A DNA stretch of 64,000 bases, taken from assembly GCF_900163545.1 (NCBI RefSeq), contig NZ_FUHW01000022.1:62001-126000 (forward strand). Reading direction: 5' to 3'. Both the position numbers and the translations under genes were made by a program. The notes beneath the pieces are model-generated. The model had not been told where the DNA came from. It was given only the letters and a program-made list of their open reading frames with translations, and did no database searches. The DNA is from Arthrobacter rhombi. Lineage in GTDB: Bacteria; Actinomycetota; Actinomycetes; Actinomycetales; Micrococcaceae. Of this stretch, positions 34,392 to 43,054 are shown in pieces (the first letter of the stretch is position 1; every line of letters starts with the position of its first letter).

Positions 34392-35789
34392 TCAGCGCAG
34401 CTCCGATTCCAGTCGTTGAAGACGGGCGACAACGACCGAACGCCGCGGCGAGCGGGCGGGGAGGATCTGCAGGGCGGTGCGCAGTCCTTCGATGTCGGCG
34501 GAGGCCTCCGGCAACTCGAGGTAATCCACAAGCGTGTCCGGTTCAGCGTCGCTGAGCATCGACTCGCGGAGGGCCCCGGAAACCTCGAGCCGAATATCGA
34601 CCACCCCGGGGGCTTCGGAGCGCGGAAGGACCGGCCCGGTATAGGCGGTCAACGCTTCACGGTGGCGTCCAGCCCCCAGATGACGCAGGACATCACGGGC
34701 GTCCATGGTGACGGTGGGACCGATGCGATAGGGGCGCGAGTCCAGTCCGATCCGGCTCCCGTCAGATCCCATTGCCTTGCGAAGTCGAGCCATTTCGGCC
34801 CGGACGCTGACCTGCTGGCCGGCATCCCCGAAGAGCAATTCGGCCAACTCCGCGGCATCCAGCCCGCCGCGGTTCCAGCCGAGCAGGGCCAGGATTTCGG
34901 CATGACGACCGCCCAGCATCCGGGATGGCACGGCGCCGTCAAGCGTTCCGGCCTCCGGGCCCAGGACCCTCAGTCGGGCGGAGGTCCGGGTGACCGGTAC
35001 TGTCAGGCTCCGTCCGCGGGCAGCACCCTTCAGGGCCTCGACATGAAGCTGCGCTTCAGCGGCGGCGACGGCGGCCCGCAGCAGGGCCAATGAGTGGCTA
35101 GCCACGGCATCGTCATGTCCCGTCAGGTCGACCACGCCCAGCAGTCGACCGGTCAGCGGGCAGTGGATGGGTACGGCGGAGCAGCTCCACCGGTGAGCCT
35201 CGGGGCTAAAATGCTCCGCCCCGCTGACCTGCACGCCGACCCCGGTGACCAGGGCCGTGCCCGGGGCGGAGGTTCCGACGGACCGTTCGGACCAGTCGGC
35301 GCCGGGGACGAAATCCATTCGTTCGGCGGCATGGCGCACCGAAGTGTCACCTTCAACCCAGAGGAGGTGTCCGGCGTCGTCCCCCACGGCAACGAGTAGT
35401 CCGGTGTCCTTCGCTGGTTGGACCAGGAGGCGGTCGAAGACGGGCATGAGCGATACCAGCGGGTGACGGCGTCGAACGTCGGCGAGTTGGGGGTCGCTGA
35501 GACCATTGCGGGCGACGGCCCCGGCAGGATCGCCGTGGAAGTCCAGCGAGCGGATCCAGGAGTCATGGACGACAGGACGCAAGCGGGGGAACGCGGGATC
35601 CTGGGTCCCGGCGAGGAGCGGCAATCCCGAGGAGAGACGAGCATGGGCGCGCTCGGCGGAGCGCTGCAATGCCGGCGATGCCGGTGAAGTCCAAGCCAAA
35701 AGGCAACACCACCCTGCGTCCGGCGAACCGGAGCGGCGAACCACATCGCGCCCCGGGCACCGAGAAACAAGACCACCCTTGTGGCCCAT
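34392..35789 (-). CDS. GAF domain-containing transcriptional regulator
   Basis: The protein of up to 465 residues resembles actinobacterial AcoR-like regulators: a helical N terminus with VVHDSWIRSL, a GAF sensor domain (residues about 130-260, including WSERSVGTSAPGTALVTG and CSAVPIHCPLTGRLLGVVDLTGHD) and a C-terminal winged-helix-like part (MLGGRHAEILALLGWNRGGLDAAELAELLFGDAGQQVSVRAEMARLRKAMG). It lacks the sigma-54 AAA domain. Likely regulator of the downstream aldehyde/alcohol dehydrogenase operon. The true start is uncertain; the first 50 residues look weakly coding. Confidence 0.78.
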   Translation of the reverse strand: MGHKGGLVSRCPGRDVVRRSGSPDAGWCCLLAWTSPASPALQRSAERAHARLSSGLPLLAGTQDPAFPRLRPVVHDSWIRSLDFHGDPAGAVARNGLSDPQLADVRRRHPLVSLMPVFDRLLVQPAKDTGLLVAVGDDAGHLLWVEGDTSVRHAAERMDFVPGADWSERSVGTSAPGTALVTGVGVQVSGAEHFSPEAHRWSCSAVPIHCPLTGRLLGVVDLTGHDDAVASHSLALLRAAVAAAEAQLHVEALKGAARGRSLTVPVTRTSARLRVLGPEAGTLDGAVPSRMLGGRHAEILALLGWNRGGLDAAELAELLFGDAGQQVSVRAEMARLRKAMGSDGSRIGLDSRPYRIGPTVTMDARDVLRHLGAGRHREALTAYTGPVLPRSEAPGVVDIRLEVSGALRESMLSDAEPDTLVDYLELPEASADIEGLRTALQILPARSPRRSVVVARLQRLESELR

Positions 35790-35852
35790 GACACACAGTC
35801 TAGGGTCGGGGCCCAGCTCTTGGATAGCAGCTCGGCGGTCGCCGCTCCCCCC

Positions 35853-36350
35853 TTACTCCGCGGCGCCCTGCCCAGGCTCGTTGGGGGTCCGGAGTGTTTC
35901 GGGGTAGACGTCGAGGAAGCGGCGCATGGTGCGGAGGAAAACGGCAGCATCTTCGGGACCCAGCTTCTGAAGTGCCGTTTCATAGGCGCCCAGGCTCGTG
36001 AGCAGGTCCTGTTCGAAGGCCGCCACGCCTGATTCGGTGGAGAAGAAAACATAGGCATTTCCGGCTTCCGGGCGTGAACGCCCGAGCAATCCGGCAGCGT
36101 GTGCCGCATTGACCTGGCGATTCACGGTGGATTGCTCCAAGCGTAGGCTCTCCGCAATTTCGCGCAGCGTTCGGGCAGTCCCATCCGAGAACAGCCAAAG
36201 GATCCGCAATTCAGAGGTGCCTAAATGCAGCTGGGTCTCCAGCGCACGCCGCTGCAGATCAAGGCTGGCAAGGTAGCTGGCCAGCAGGCGGGCCCGAGAG
36301 ACATCCGTCGCTTCGGGCAATGGCCACCGATCACCCATGCGCGTCTCCAT
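35853..36350 (-). CDS. MarR-family transcriptional regulator
   Basis: The 165-residue winged-helix protein has LGTSELRILWLFSDGTARTLREIAESLRLEQSTVNRQVNAAHAAGLLGRSR as the DNA-binding core and helical dimerisation ends. It is divergent from the MFS exporter gene at 36456 with two palindromes in the gap, so it most likely represses that exporter and itself. The inducer is unknown. Confidence 0.88.
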   Translation of the reverse strand: METRMGDRWPLPEATDVSRARLLASYLASLDLQRRALETQLHLGTSELRILWLFSDGTARTLREIAESLRLEQSTVNRQVNAAHAAGLLGRSRPEAGNAYVFFSTESGVAAFEQDLLTSLGAYETALQKLGPEDAAVFLRTMRRFLDVYPETLRTPNEPGQGAAE

Positions 36351-36383
36351 ATGTCGTCAATTAGGAACGTCTCTCTCAACATG

Positions 36384-36419
36384 TGTAGTCTACATAATCT
36401 ACCTTATGTAAGTTACATA
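36384..36419. promoter_or_regulatory. Two palindromic operator half-sites between marR-type gene and MFS gene
   Basis: TGTAGTCTACA (36384-36394) and TATGTAAGTTACATA (36405-36419) are both palindromic around a single central base and are 21 bases apart centre to centre, about two helical turns. They share a T-G-T-A...T-A-C-A pattern and lie between the divergent starts, as expected for MarR binding. Confidence 0.65.
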
Positions 36420-36455
36420 CCCGGATCGGGTCTGATTCCACAACGGAAGAAGTAC

Positions 36456-37940
36456 ATGGAAGAAACAACGTCAACCGCCAATCCTCCGCAGGAGGAATCC
36501 ACGGGCACGGCCCGGCATCCCCTCCTGGCGGTCGTCGTCCTCGGGTTCTCGAGTCTGTGTGCAGCACTCACGCAATCACTGGTCATCCCGATCCAGCCGG
36601 ACCTACCCGCCTTATTGGACACCTCGGGCAGCAATGCGGCCTGGGTCGTCACCGCCACGCTCCTTGGCGGGGCCGTAGCGATGCCCGTGGCGGGCCGTTT
36701 GGCCGATATCAAGGGCAGGAAGCCCGTTCTGGTCGCCTCCGCACTGCTCCTGCTGCTCGGCTCCGTGGTTGCCGCCGTTTCCAGCGCCTTCATCCTTGTC
36801 GTGATCGGCAGGATCCTCCAAGGACTCGCCATGGGGTACATCCCCGTGGCCATCAGCTTCGCCCGCGAGCTGTCGGTTCCCAAGATGAGAAATGCAGCAG
36901 TCGCCGGCATCAGCGCGACGCTGGGCGTTGGCGGTGCACTCGGCTTGCCGCTGGCCGCATGGATCTCCCAGGAATACGACTGGCACGCCCTCTTCTGGCT
37001 CACGGCAGGGCTGGGCGTCGTCGTCACCATACTTTCGGCCACGGCATTGCCCCACCGAGCCATCCAGCACCCCGCGACCTTCGACGCCGTCGGCGCCCTT
37101 GGTCTGGCGGCCGGCATCGTCGGCATTCTCGTCGGGGTGTCCAAGGGCAATGACTGGGGCTGGCTCTCCGCGGGAACCCTCGGCTCGATTCTTGGGGGCC
37201 TGCTGATCCTGGCCCTCTGGGGTGTCTACGAGCTCCGACATGACGAACCACTGGTCGATCTGCGCTCCACGGCCCGGCGCCCCGTCCTGCTGACCAACAT
37301 CGCTGCGGTCCTCATGGGCTTTGGCATGATGGCCCAGTCCATCGTGATTCCACAGCTACTCCAGATGCCTACCTCCACCGGCTTCGGCCTGGGACAGAGC
37401 GTCCTGGAAGCCGGCCTCTGGATGGCACCTGCAGGGCTGATGATGCTCCTGTTCTCACCGATCTCAGCGGCACTGATGACTCAGTTCGGTGGCCGCAACA
37501 CCTTGGCCCTGGGGGCCTTTGTCATGGCCGCCGGCTACGGTTTCGCATTCCTTCTCACCGACGCCCCCTGGGAACTGATGCTCGCCTCCTGCATTGCCTG
37601 CGCGGGGATCGGCATCGGCTACGCCGCCATGCCGATCCTGGTCATGGACAACCTACCGGCAGCGGAAGCCGGGTCTGGCGTGGGCGTCAACGCCCTCATG
37701 CGTTCCATCGGCACGACCAGCGCCGCTGCGGTGATGGCCATCGTCCTGACCAGCAATTCGGTCCCGCTGTCGCCCGGCACCACCCCGGTCCCCACGCAAG
37801 ACGCCTTCAGCCTCTGCTTCATGATCGGCGCTCTCGCCGCCATTGCCGCCGGTGCCGTCACCCTGACCATCCGTCGTCGTCGCCTGACCGAACCGATGGT
37901 CGAGGAGCCCGAGAGGGTCTTGGAACCCGCCGCATCCTGA
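36456..37940 (+). CDS. MFS transporter, DHA2-like drug exporter
   Basis: The 494-residue major-facilitator protein has about 14 helices and the motif A region GRLADIKGRKPVLV, motif B-like IGRILQGLAMGYIPV and the antiporter motif GVGGALGLPLAAWISQEYDW. It probably exports a toxic compound by proton antiport. The ATG at 36456 follows GGAAG and gives a normal N terminus. Divergent from and presumably repressed by the MarR gene. Confidence 0.9.
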   Translation: MEETTSTANPPQEESTGTARHPLLAVVVLGFSSLCAALTQSLVIPIQPDLPALLDTSGSNAAWVVTATLLGGAVAMPVAGRLADIKGRKPVLVASALLLLLGSVVAAVSSAFILVVIGRILQGLAMGYIPVAISFARELSVPKMRNAAVAGISATLGVGGALGLPLAAWISQEYDWHALFWLTAGLGVVVTILSATALPHRAIQHPATFDAVGALGLAAGIVGILVGVSKGNDWGWLSAGTLGSILGGLLILALWGVYELRHDEPLVDLRSTARRPVLLTNIAAVLMGFGMMAQSIVIPQLLQMPTSTGFGLGQSVLEAGLWMAPAGLMMLLFSPISAALMTQFGGRNTLALGAFVMAAGYGFAFLLTDAPWELMLASCIACAGIGIGYAAMPILVMDNLPAAEAGSGVGVNALMRSIGTTSAAAVMAIVLTSNSVPLSPGTTPVPTQDAFSLCFMIGALAAIAAGAVTLTIRRRRLTEPMVEEPERVLEPAAS

Positions 37941-38134
37941 ACCCGGAGCCTCCGCCGCCCGGCTCTTGGTGACCCAAGGAACAGGCGCGGCGGGGGCTGT
38001 GGATGCGCTGTTTGCGATGCTGCGGGCCCGCGAAGACCACCAAAACGTTTTGCTCGTCGGGACTCGGTTTGTGTCTGCCACTTCTCGTCGCCTAGCATGT
38101 CGCTTTCGATCCGTTGAATGCTCAGGAGAATCAC

Positions 38135-38434
38135 ATGGCTGTTGAATACGATGAGGTCCGCCCGGACGTTGCCGAGCGCGACGAGGAGACCCTCAAGCAG
38201 GTCAAGCAAATTGACGCTCCCAATAAGAAGACCGCCGTTGAGGAGCTGGACGAGGAAGAGCCCCTAGATGGCGACGAACTGCCCGGTGCGATCATCGACG
38301 AGGAACTCGTCGTCCAGGTGCGCCCGCAGGCTCAGGACGAGTTCACCTGTGGGGAATGCTTCCTCGTTCGCTACCGTTCTCAGCTCTCCCGCACGAAGGA
38401 CGGCATGATGATCTGCAAGGAATGCGACAGCTAA
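38135..38434 (+). CDS. DUF4193 domain-containing protein (zinc-ribbon)
   Basis: The 99-residue acidic protein is of the actinobacteria-specific DUF4193 family. It starts MAVEYDEVRPDV, has an Asp/Glu-rich middle and ends with paired cysteines CGEC...CKEC, an apparent zinc ribbon. The ATG at 38135 follows CAGGAGAATC. Function unknown. Transcribed alone, converging with another small Cys-rich gene. Confidence 0.88.
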   Translation: MAVEYDEVRPDVAERDEETLKQVKQIDAPNKKTAVEELDEEEPLDGDELPGAIIDEELVVQVRPQAQDEFTCGECFLVRYRSQLSRTKDGMMICKECDS

Positions 38435-38497
38435 TCCCGACGAGAAGAAATTCCACCGTCCGCGAACGGTCGCACACCCCTCGCTAGCGTCTGCCGG

Positions 38498-38665
38498 TCA
38501 CGCGGTGCAGGCCTCGTTGGAGCAGCCGGCGTCCCTCCGGACCCAGTGGGCATCGGCGGAGCCGGTGTCCTCCCAGACGACGTGTCGATGCTGTCCGCAG
38601 GAATCGCACGCCGGGGCCACGTAGGCAGCCTTTTCCTCATCGGTATATGCACGGTAATCGCCCAC
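38498..38665 (-). CDS. Small zinc-ribbon-like protein
   Basis: The 55-residue product contains C-D-S-C, an intervening HRHVVW and C-S-N-E-A-C, spaced like a zinc ribbon. The GTG start at 38665 has GGAGG five bases upstream. The frame stays open further upstream into the FemAB gene but looks non-coding there. It follows the FemAB-like gene on the same strand by 92 bases. I do not recognise the family. Confidence 0.5.
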   Translation of the reverse strand: MGDYRAYTDEEKAAYVAPACDSCGQHRHVVWEDTGSADAHWVRRDAGCSNEACTA

Positions 38666-38757
38666 TGCTGCCTCCAGGTATCGGTCCCTATGGCGCCACT
38701 CTATGCCCGAAGCCGAGGCGACGGTAGCCCTCCCGCCGCCGCGGCACAGTTCGGTGC

Positions 38758-39906
38758 TTAGCCTCGATCGCGCAGGCGCATATAAAGGTTGAAGGCCCCG
38801 GTCACAGCCTTGTTCAGCGGGTAATCCCACTCCCCCAGCTCCTGCACGACGTTGCAGCCCAAGGTGGTCTTGAACAAGGTCAGACCAGCCAGGTGGTGTC
38901 CCTTATCCAACGTCGCCGAAACACCGCCATGGTCCAAGAAGGTGCACCCTTCGGCCAGCGAATCTGCAATCATGCGGTGGATCAGGGCCTTGGGCGCGAA
39001 AAGCTTTCGCTCGATGGTGGACGAGGCACCATAGACATACCAGGCACCCTGACCATGGGAAACCCTGATGGCCGCAGCGAGGTCCTGCCCCCCGTGGACG
39101 GCGAAGTAGACGCTACAGGTCCCGGGAGCGTGCGCGTTCAGCGCCTGCATCATGGTGGTGAAGTACCCCACCGGTCGCCCGGTGAAATCGTCGCGTTCAG
39201 CGGTCTGCCGGTACAGCGCGTGGAAGCGTCCAATATCTTCGATCCCGCCGACCTGAACCTCGAGCGGGCCGGAGGCCGCCTTGCGGGTCTCCCGGCGGGC
39301 GTTCTGGTTCATTTGGCCCAACACCCCGTCGATATCCAGAGCCTGGCCATCGGCTCCGACAAGCGGGATGCGAGCCACAAATTCGGGCTGGCCGGTGTTG
39401 AAGTCTTCGCTGACTTCCTGCTTCGTCCACCCGAGTTCACGCAGTTGATCGGCGAGCGCGGTCGCCCGGTCATCGGTGTGCAGCGGGTCCAGCTCGGTCA
39501 TCAGCGAATGCCCGCCAGCCGAGAGCGCCTTACGCACGGCTGCGGCGGCCCAGCTGCGGGTGATGACCGGCAGCCCCATGCGGACAAGGAAGACCCTGCG
39601 GGTTTTGAAATGGGCCAGCATGGGGGCCATGACATCTGAGGGGTTGAGGGTGCCCCATTCGGCGACGGGCCCCTCGGGCAAATAGGCCAAGGTGTACTTC
39701 AGGACCGGAACCGGCCGATGCAGTACTTGAACAGAGGCCCGCAGGGCGCCTTGCTGGTCAAACCAGCCAAGGTATTCGGCACGCCATTCACTTTTGACCC
39801 CGGCCCACGCGGGCAGCTGCATAAAGCTGGATTCGGGGTGTCGGGCAAGGTGTGCAAGGTGGTCGGCTGCGGGGATCTGGCGGACCGAGAGCTGGGTGGA
39901 TGTCAC
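38758..39906 (-). CDS. FemAB-like peptidoglycan bridge aminoacyltransferase
   Basis: The 382-residue protein belongs to the FemA/FemB/MurM-like double-GNAT family: SSFMQLPAWAGVKSEWRAEYLGW at the start, FHALYRQTAERDDFTGRP in the second domain and the C-terminal LTLFKTTLGCNVVQELGEWDYPLN. Such enzymes use aminoacyl-tRNA to add residues to the lipid II stem peptide. The GTG at 39906 was chosen because residues upstream read as non-coding. Divergent from csoR; the 166-base gap holds the copper operator. Confidence 0.82.
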   Translation of the reverse strand: MTSTQLSVRQIPAADHLAHLARHPESSFMQLPAWAGVKSEWRAEYLGWFDQQGALRASVQVLHRPVPVLKYTLAYLPEGPVAEWGTLNPSDVMAPMLAHFKTRRVFLVRMGLPVITRSWAAAAVRKALSAGGHSLMTELDPLHTDDRATALADQLRELGWTKQEVSEDFNTGQPEFVARIPLVGADGQALDIDGVLGQMNQNARRETRKAASGPLEVQVGGIEDIGRFHALYRQTAERDDFTGRPVGYFTTMMQALNAHAPGTCSVYFAVHGGQDLAAAIRVSHGQGAWYVYGASSTIERKLFAPKALIHRMIADSLAEGCTFLDHGGVSATLDKGHHLAGLTLFKTTLGCNVVQELGEWDYPLNKAVTGAFNLYMRLRDRG

Positions 39907-40019
39907 GCCGACCAGTGTAGCAACGCGGGCCCGCGCGGCCGCGGCCCCACCCCGCATCGAGCGGCACCAGGATTGCAGACTCCGCGGAGTGGGGACACCA
40001 CCATCACGTTTTCGCCTTC

Positions 40020-40036
40020 GTACCCCTATGGGGTAC
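40020..40036. promoter_or_regulatory. GTACCCC/GGGGTAC palindrome upstream of csoR
   Basis: Seven-base perfect arms around TAT lie just before the -35 element of csoR. The C/G-tract palindrome resembles CsoR boxes, so this may be a second CsoR site or affect the divergent FemAB gene. Confidence 0.55.
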
Positions 40037-40064
40037 TTGACGACATACCCTAGGGGGGTATAAC
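40037..40064 (+). promoter_or_regulatory. csoR promoter with embedded CsoR operator
   Basis: A -35 TTGACG (40037-40042) and -10 TATAAC (40059-40064) are 16 bases apart. Across and between them lies ATACCCTAGGGGGGTAT (40045-40061), matching the known CsoR operator pattern of TACCC and GGGTA arms. The csoR ATG starts 8-9 bases after the -10, implying a leaderless message. Cu(I)-CsoR release should derepress csoR-copZ-copA. Confidence 0.8.
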
Positions 40065-40072
40065 TTGACGTT

Positions 40073-40414
40073 ATGGACACCACCTTGCCGACCGTTGATC
40101 AACCAGCCGATGCGCACCGCGAGCACGGGTACACCGCCGATAAGCAGTCCCTGCTCAAACGGCTGGGTCGCATCGAAGGGCAGGTCCGCGGGATCGCACG
40201 GATGGTGGACGAAGAGAAGTACTGCATCGATATCCTCACGCAGATCTCAGCGATCAACGCCGCACTACACAAGGTCAGCCTCGGCCTGGTCGAGGAGCAC
40301 ATCGGACACTGTGTCGTCGGTGCCGCCCAGGATTCACTAGCGACCGGTGACCCAGAGATCGTCAACGACAAGGTCCGCGAGGCCTCGGCAGCCATCGGCC
40401 GCCTCCTGCGCTGA
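40073..40414 (+). CDS. csoR: Copper-sensing repressor CsoR
   Basis: The 113-residue all-helical repressor has the Cu(I)-binding triad Cys51, His76 and Cys80 (YCIDILTQISA; EEHIGHC) and LLKRLGRIEGQVRGIARMV in helix 1. It should release its operator when copper binds. The ATG has no Shine-Dalgarno and follows the -10 by 8 bases. First gene of the copper operon, followed after 19 bases by copZ. Confidence 0.95.
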   Translation: MDTTLPTVDQPADAHREHGYTADKQSLLKRLGRIEGQVRGIARMVDEEKYCIDILTQISAINAALHKVSLGLVEEHIGHCVVGAAQDSLATGDPEIVNDKVREASAAIGRLLR

Positions 40415-40433
40415 CCCCTAAAAAGGAGCAAAC

Positions 40434-40655
40434 ATGACCACCACCATCAGCATCGACGGCATGACCTGCAACCACTGCGTTGCCTCAGTCACCGAGGAAC
40501 TCTCGGAGATTGACGGCGTCACCAGCGTAAATATCGATCTCGTCGCCGGAGGAGTCTCCACGGCCCACATCGACTCCTCCGAACCCCTGAGCGAAGCCAG
40601 CCTCAACGAGGCAGTTTCCGAGGCCGGCTACACGATCGTCCCCACCAACACCTAA
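40434..40655 (+). CDS. copZ: Copper chaperone CopZ (heavy-metal-associated domain)
   Basis: The 73-residue protein is one HMA domain with the metal motif GMTCNHC (Cys12 and Cys15), DGVTSVNIDLVAGGVST and a C-terminal EAGYTIVP. It carries Cu(I) to CopA. AAAAAGGAG precedes the ATG, and copA starts 25 bases after the stop. Confidence 0.95.
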   Translation: MTTTISIDGMTCNHCVASVTEELSEIDGVTSVNIDLVAGGVSTAHIDSSEPLSEASLNEAVSEAGYTIVPTNT

Positions 40656-40680
40656 GGCACCACCAGCCAGGAGCAGCAGC

Positions 40681-42942
40681 ATGGAACAGCACCTCGAACA
40701 GACCGTCGCAGAAGGCCGGATCCTCGATCTGGATATCCAGGGGATGAGCTGCGCCTCGTGCGTCTCGCGGATTGAGCGCAAGCTGGGCAAAATCGAGGGC
40801 GTGGAAGCCAGCGTCAACCTGCCCTTGGAATCGGCGCGTGTTACCGCCCCGGCATCGGTGAGTGACACCGAGCTGCTCACGGCGGTCGAGGCCGCCGGAT
40901 ACGGTGCCTCGGTCAGGCAGGATCCGCATCACCACCCCGACAGCAGCCCGCAGGATAACGGGGGAAAGCCCGGCGAGCACGTCGATCACCTGAACCATGG
41001 TGGAAGCGCCGAGGACCTGCGTCCGCGCCTGATCGTCGGTGCGATCTTCACGATTCCGTTGTTCCTGATCTCCATGATTCCCGCCCTGCAGTTCCCGCAC
41101 TGGGGCTGGGTGGCCCTGGCCTTGGCGACACCGGTGACCTGGTGGTCGGCCTGGCCTTTCCACCGCGCCGCCCTGGCCAGCGCCCGCCACTTCTCCTCCA
41201 CCATGGACACCTTGGTCTCCATCGGCGTATTGGCCGCTTACCTCTTCTCGCTGTGGCAGTTGCTGTTGGACCCGGCCATGACCGCCGGCACCGGGATGGG
41301 CATGTCCGACCACCAGCTGTACTTCGAAACGGCCGGCGTCGTGGCCACCTTCCTGCTATTGGGCCGTTGGCTCGAGGCCCGCGCCAAAACCTCTGCAGGC
41401 GATGCCTTGCAGTCACTGCTGAGCCTGGGGGCCAAGGACGCCACCGTAATGCGCGACGGCATTGAAGTACGCATCCCGGCTTCCGAGCTGGTCCCCGGGG
41501 ATGAGATCGTGGTGCGCCCCGGAGAGAAGATCGCCACCGACGGCTACATCCTCGAAGGCGAATCGGCCATCGACACCTCGCTGATCACCGGCGAATCCGC
41601 GCCGACCGACGTCGGCCCGGACGACACCGTCACCGGCGCCACCATCAACACCTCGGGCCGGCTGCTGGTGCGTGCCACCCGGGTTGGCGCGGAGACGACC
41701 CTGGCCCAGATGGGCAGAATGGTTTCCGACGCACAGACCGGCAAGGCTCCGATCGCCCGGCTGGCCGACAGGATCTCCGCGGTTTTCGTTCCGATCGTGC
41801 TGGCCATCGCCGTGCTCACCTTCATCCTGTGGCTCGCCATTTCCGGCGATTTGCAGTCAGCCTTCACGGCAGCCGTATCCGTCCTGGTCATCGCCTGCCC
41901 CTGCGCCCTGGGCCTGGCCACCCCCATCGGCCTACTCGTAGGCACCGGACGTGGTGCACAGTTGGGCATCCTCATCCGCGGCCCTCAGGTCCTCGAGGAC
42001 ACCCGTCGGGTGGACACCGTTCTGTTGGACAAGACGGGAACCGTCACCGAAGGCCGACTCGCCATGGCCGATGTCATCGCCACCGCCGATGTGGATCAGG
42101 AAATGATTCTGGCCTTCGCTGGCGCCGCCGAGTCGGGGTCTGAGCATCCGATCGCCCAGGCCATCACCGCCGCCGGTCGGCACGCCGACCCCGTCTCAGC
42201 TTTCACCTCCTCCCCCGGTGGCGGCGTTCGGGCCACCGTGGGTTCCGCCGTCGTCATCGTCGGTTCGCCCGCCTGGCTGAGTGACAACGGCACCGAACCC
42301 AACAACGCCTCCTTGACCGCCCTGTCCGCGGCCCGAAAACAAGGCACGACGGCGGTACTGGTCGCAGTGGACGGCGCCGCTATTGGGGTCATCGGGCTGC
42401 GCGATACCGTCCGCGAGTCCTCCCCGGCAGCCATCGAGCGCCTACGTTCCCTTGGCTTGCGTCCGATGCTGCTGACCGGCGACAACGAGGAGGTGGCCGC
42501 CCAGGTGGCCACAGCGGTTGGCATCGATCCCGCCGACGTCTTCGCCGGGGTTCTTCCGGCGGGCAAGGTCGACAAGGTGGCAGAAATGCAGGCCACTGGC
42601 GCCGTGGTGGCGATGGTGGGCGACGGCGTCAACGACGCCCCAGCCTTGGCCCGCGCCGACCTCGGCCTGGCCATGGGTTCGGGAACCGACGTGGCTATCG
42701 AGGCCGCGGACATCACCGTCATGGGCAACGATCTGGCCCAGATTCCGCAGGCCATCGAGCTCTCCCGCAGAACCCTGGGCATTATCAGGACGAACCTGTT
42801 TTGGGCGTTCCTCTACAACACGATCGGCATTCCGGTCGCCGCCCTGGGGCTGCTCAACCCCATGATCGCCGGCGGCGCCATGGCTGCCAGTTCGGTGCTG
42901 GTGGTTCTGAACAGCCTGCGCCTGCGCAGCTTCGCGAAGTAG
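40681..42942 (+). CDS. copA: Cu(I)-exporting P1B-type ATPase
   Basis: The 753-residue pump has one N-terminal HMA domain (GMSCASC, Cys24 and Cys27), a histidine-rich spacer near residue 80-100 (DPHHHPDSS), eight predicted membrane helices, the transport motif CPC (residues 406-408), the phosphorylation site DKTGT (450-454) and GDGVNDAPAL in the hinge. It exports Cu(I) from the cytoplasm. Last gene of csoR-copZ-copA. Confidence 0.96.
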   Translation: MEQHLEQTVAEGRILDLDIQGMSCASCVSRIERKLGKIEGVEASVNLPLESARVTAPASVSDTELLTAVEAAGYGASVRQDPHHHPDSSPQDNGGKPGEHVDHLNHGGSAEDLRPRLIVGAIFTIPLFLISMIPALQFPHWGWVALALATPVTWWSAWPFHRAALASARHFSSTMDTLVSIGVLAAYLFSLWQLLLDPAMTAGTGMGMSDHQLYFETAGVVATFLLLGRWLEARAKTSAGDALQSLLSLGAKDATVMRDGIEVRIPASELVPGDEIVVRPGEKIATDGYILEGESAIDTSLITGESAPTDVGPDDTVTGATINTSGRLLVRATRVGAETTLAQMGRMVSDAQTGKAPIARLADRISAVFVPIVLAIAVLTFILWLAISGDLQSAFTAAVSVLVIACPCALGLATPIGLLVGTGRGAQLGILIRGPQVLEDTRRVDTVLLDKTGTVTEGRLAMADVIATADVDQEMILAFAGAAESGSEHPIAQAITAAGRHADPVSAFTSSPGGGVRATVGSAVVIVGSPAWLSDNGTEPNNASLTALSAARKQGTTAVLVAVDGAAIGVIGLRDTVRESSPAAIERLRSLGLRPMLLTGDNEEVAAQVATAVGIDPADVFAGVLPAGKVDKVAEMQATGAVVAMVGDGVNDAPALARADLGLAMGSGTDVAIEAADITVMGNDLAQIPQAIELSRRTLGIIRTNLFWAFLYNTIGIPVAALGLLNPMIAGGAMAASSVLVVLNSLRLRSFAK

Positions 42943-42992
42943 TTCGGGCCAGCTCGTTTCGGGCCTCTGGCCGGCTTTCCTTCACTCGGCCA

Positions 42993-43023
42993 CTTACTTG
43001 CTTACCCTAAGTAAGTAAGTTAG
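42993..43023. promoter_or_regulatory. Inverted repeat operator of the second marR-MFS operon
   Basis: CTTACTTGCTTAC (42993-43005) and GTAAGTAAGTTAG (43011-43023) are complementary at 11 of 13 positions around CCTAA, ending 31 bases before the marR-type GTG. Autorepression by that MarR protein is likely. Confidence 0.65.
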
Positions 43024-43054
43024 CGTTGTCAGGTAGCAACGCAAGGAGCCAATA

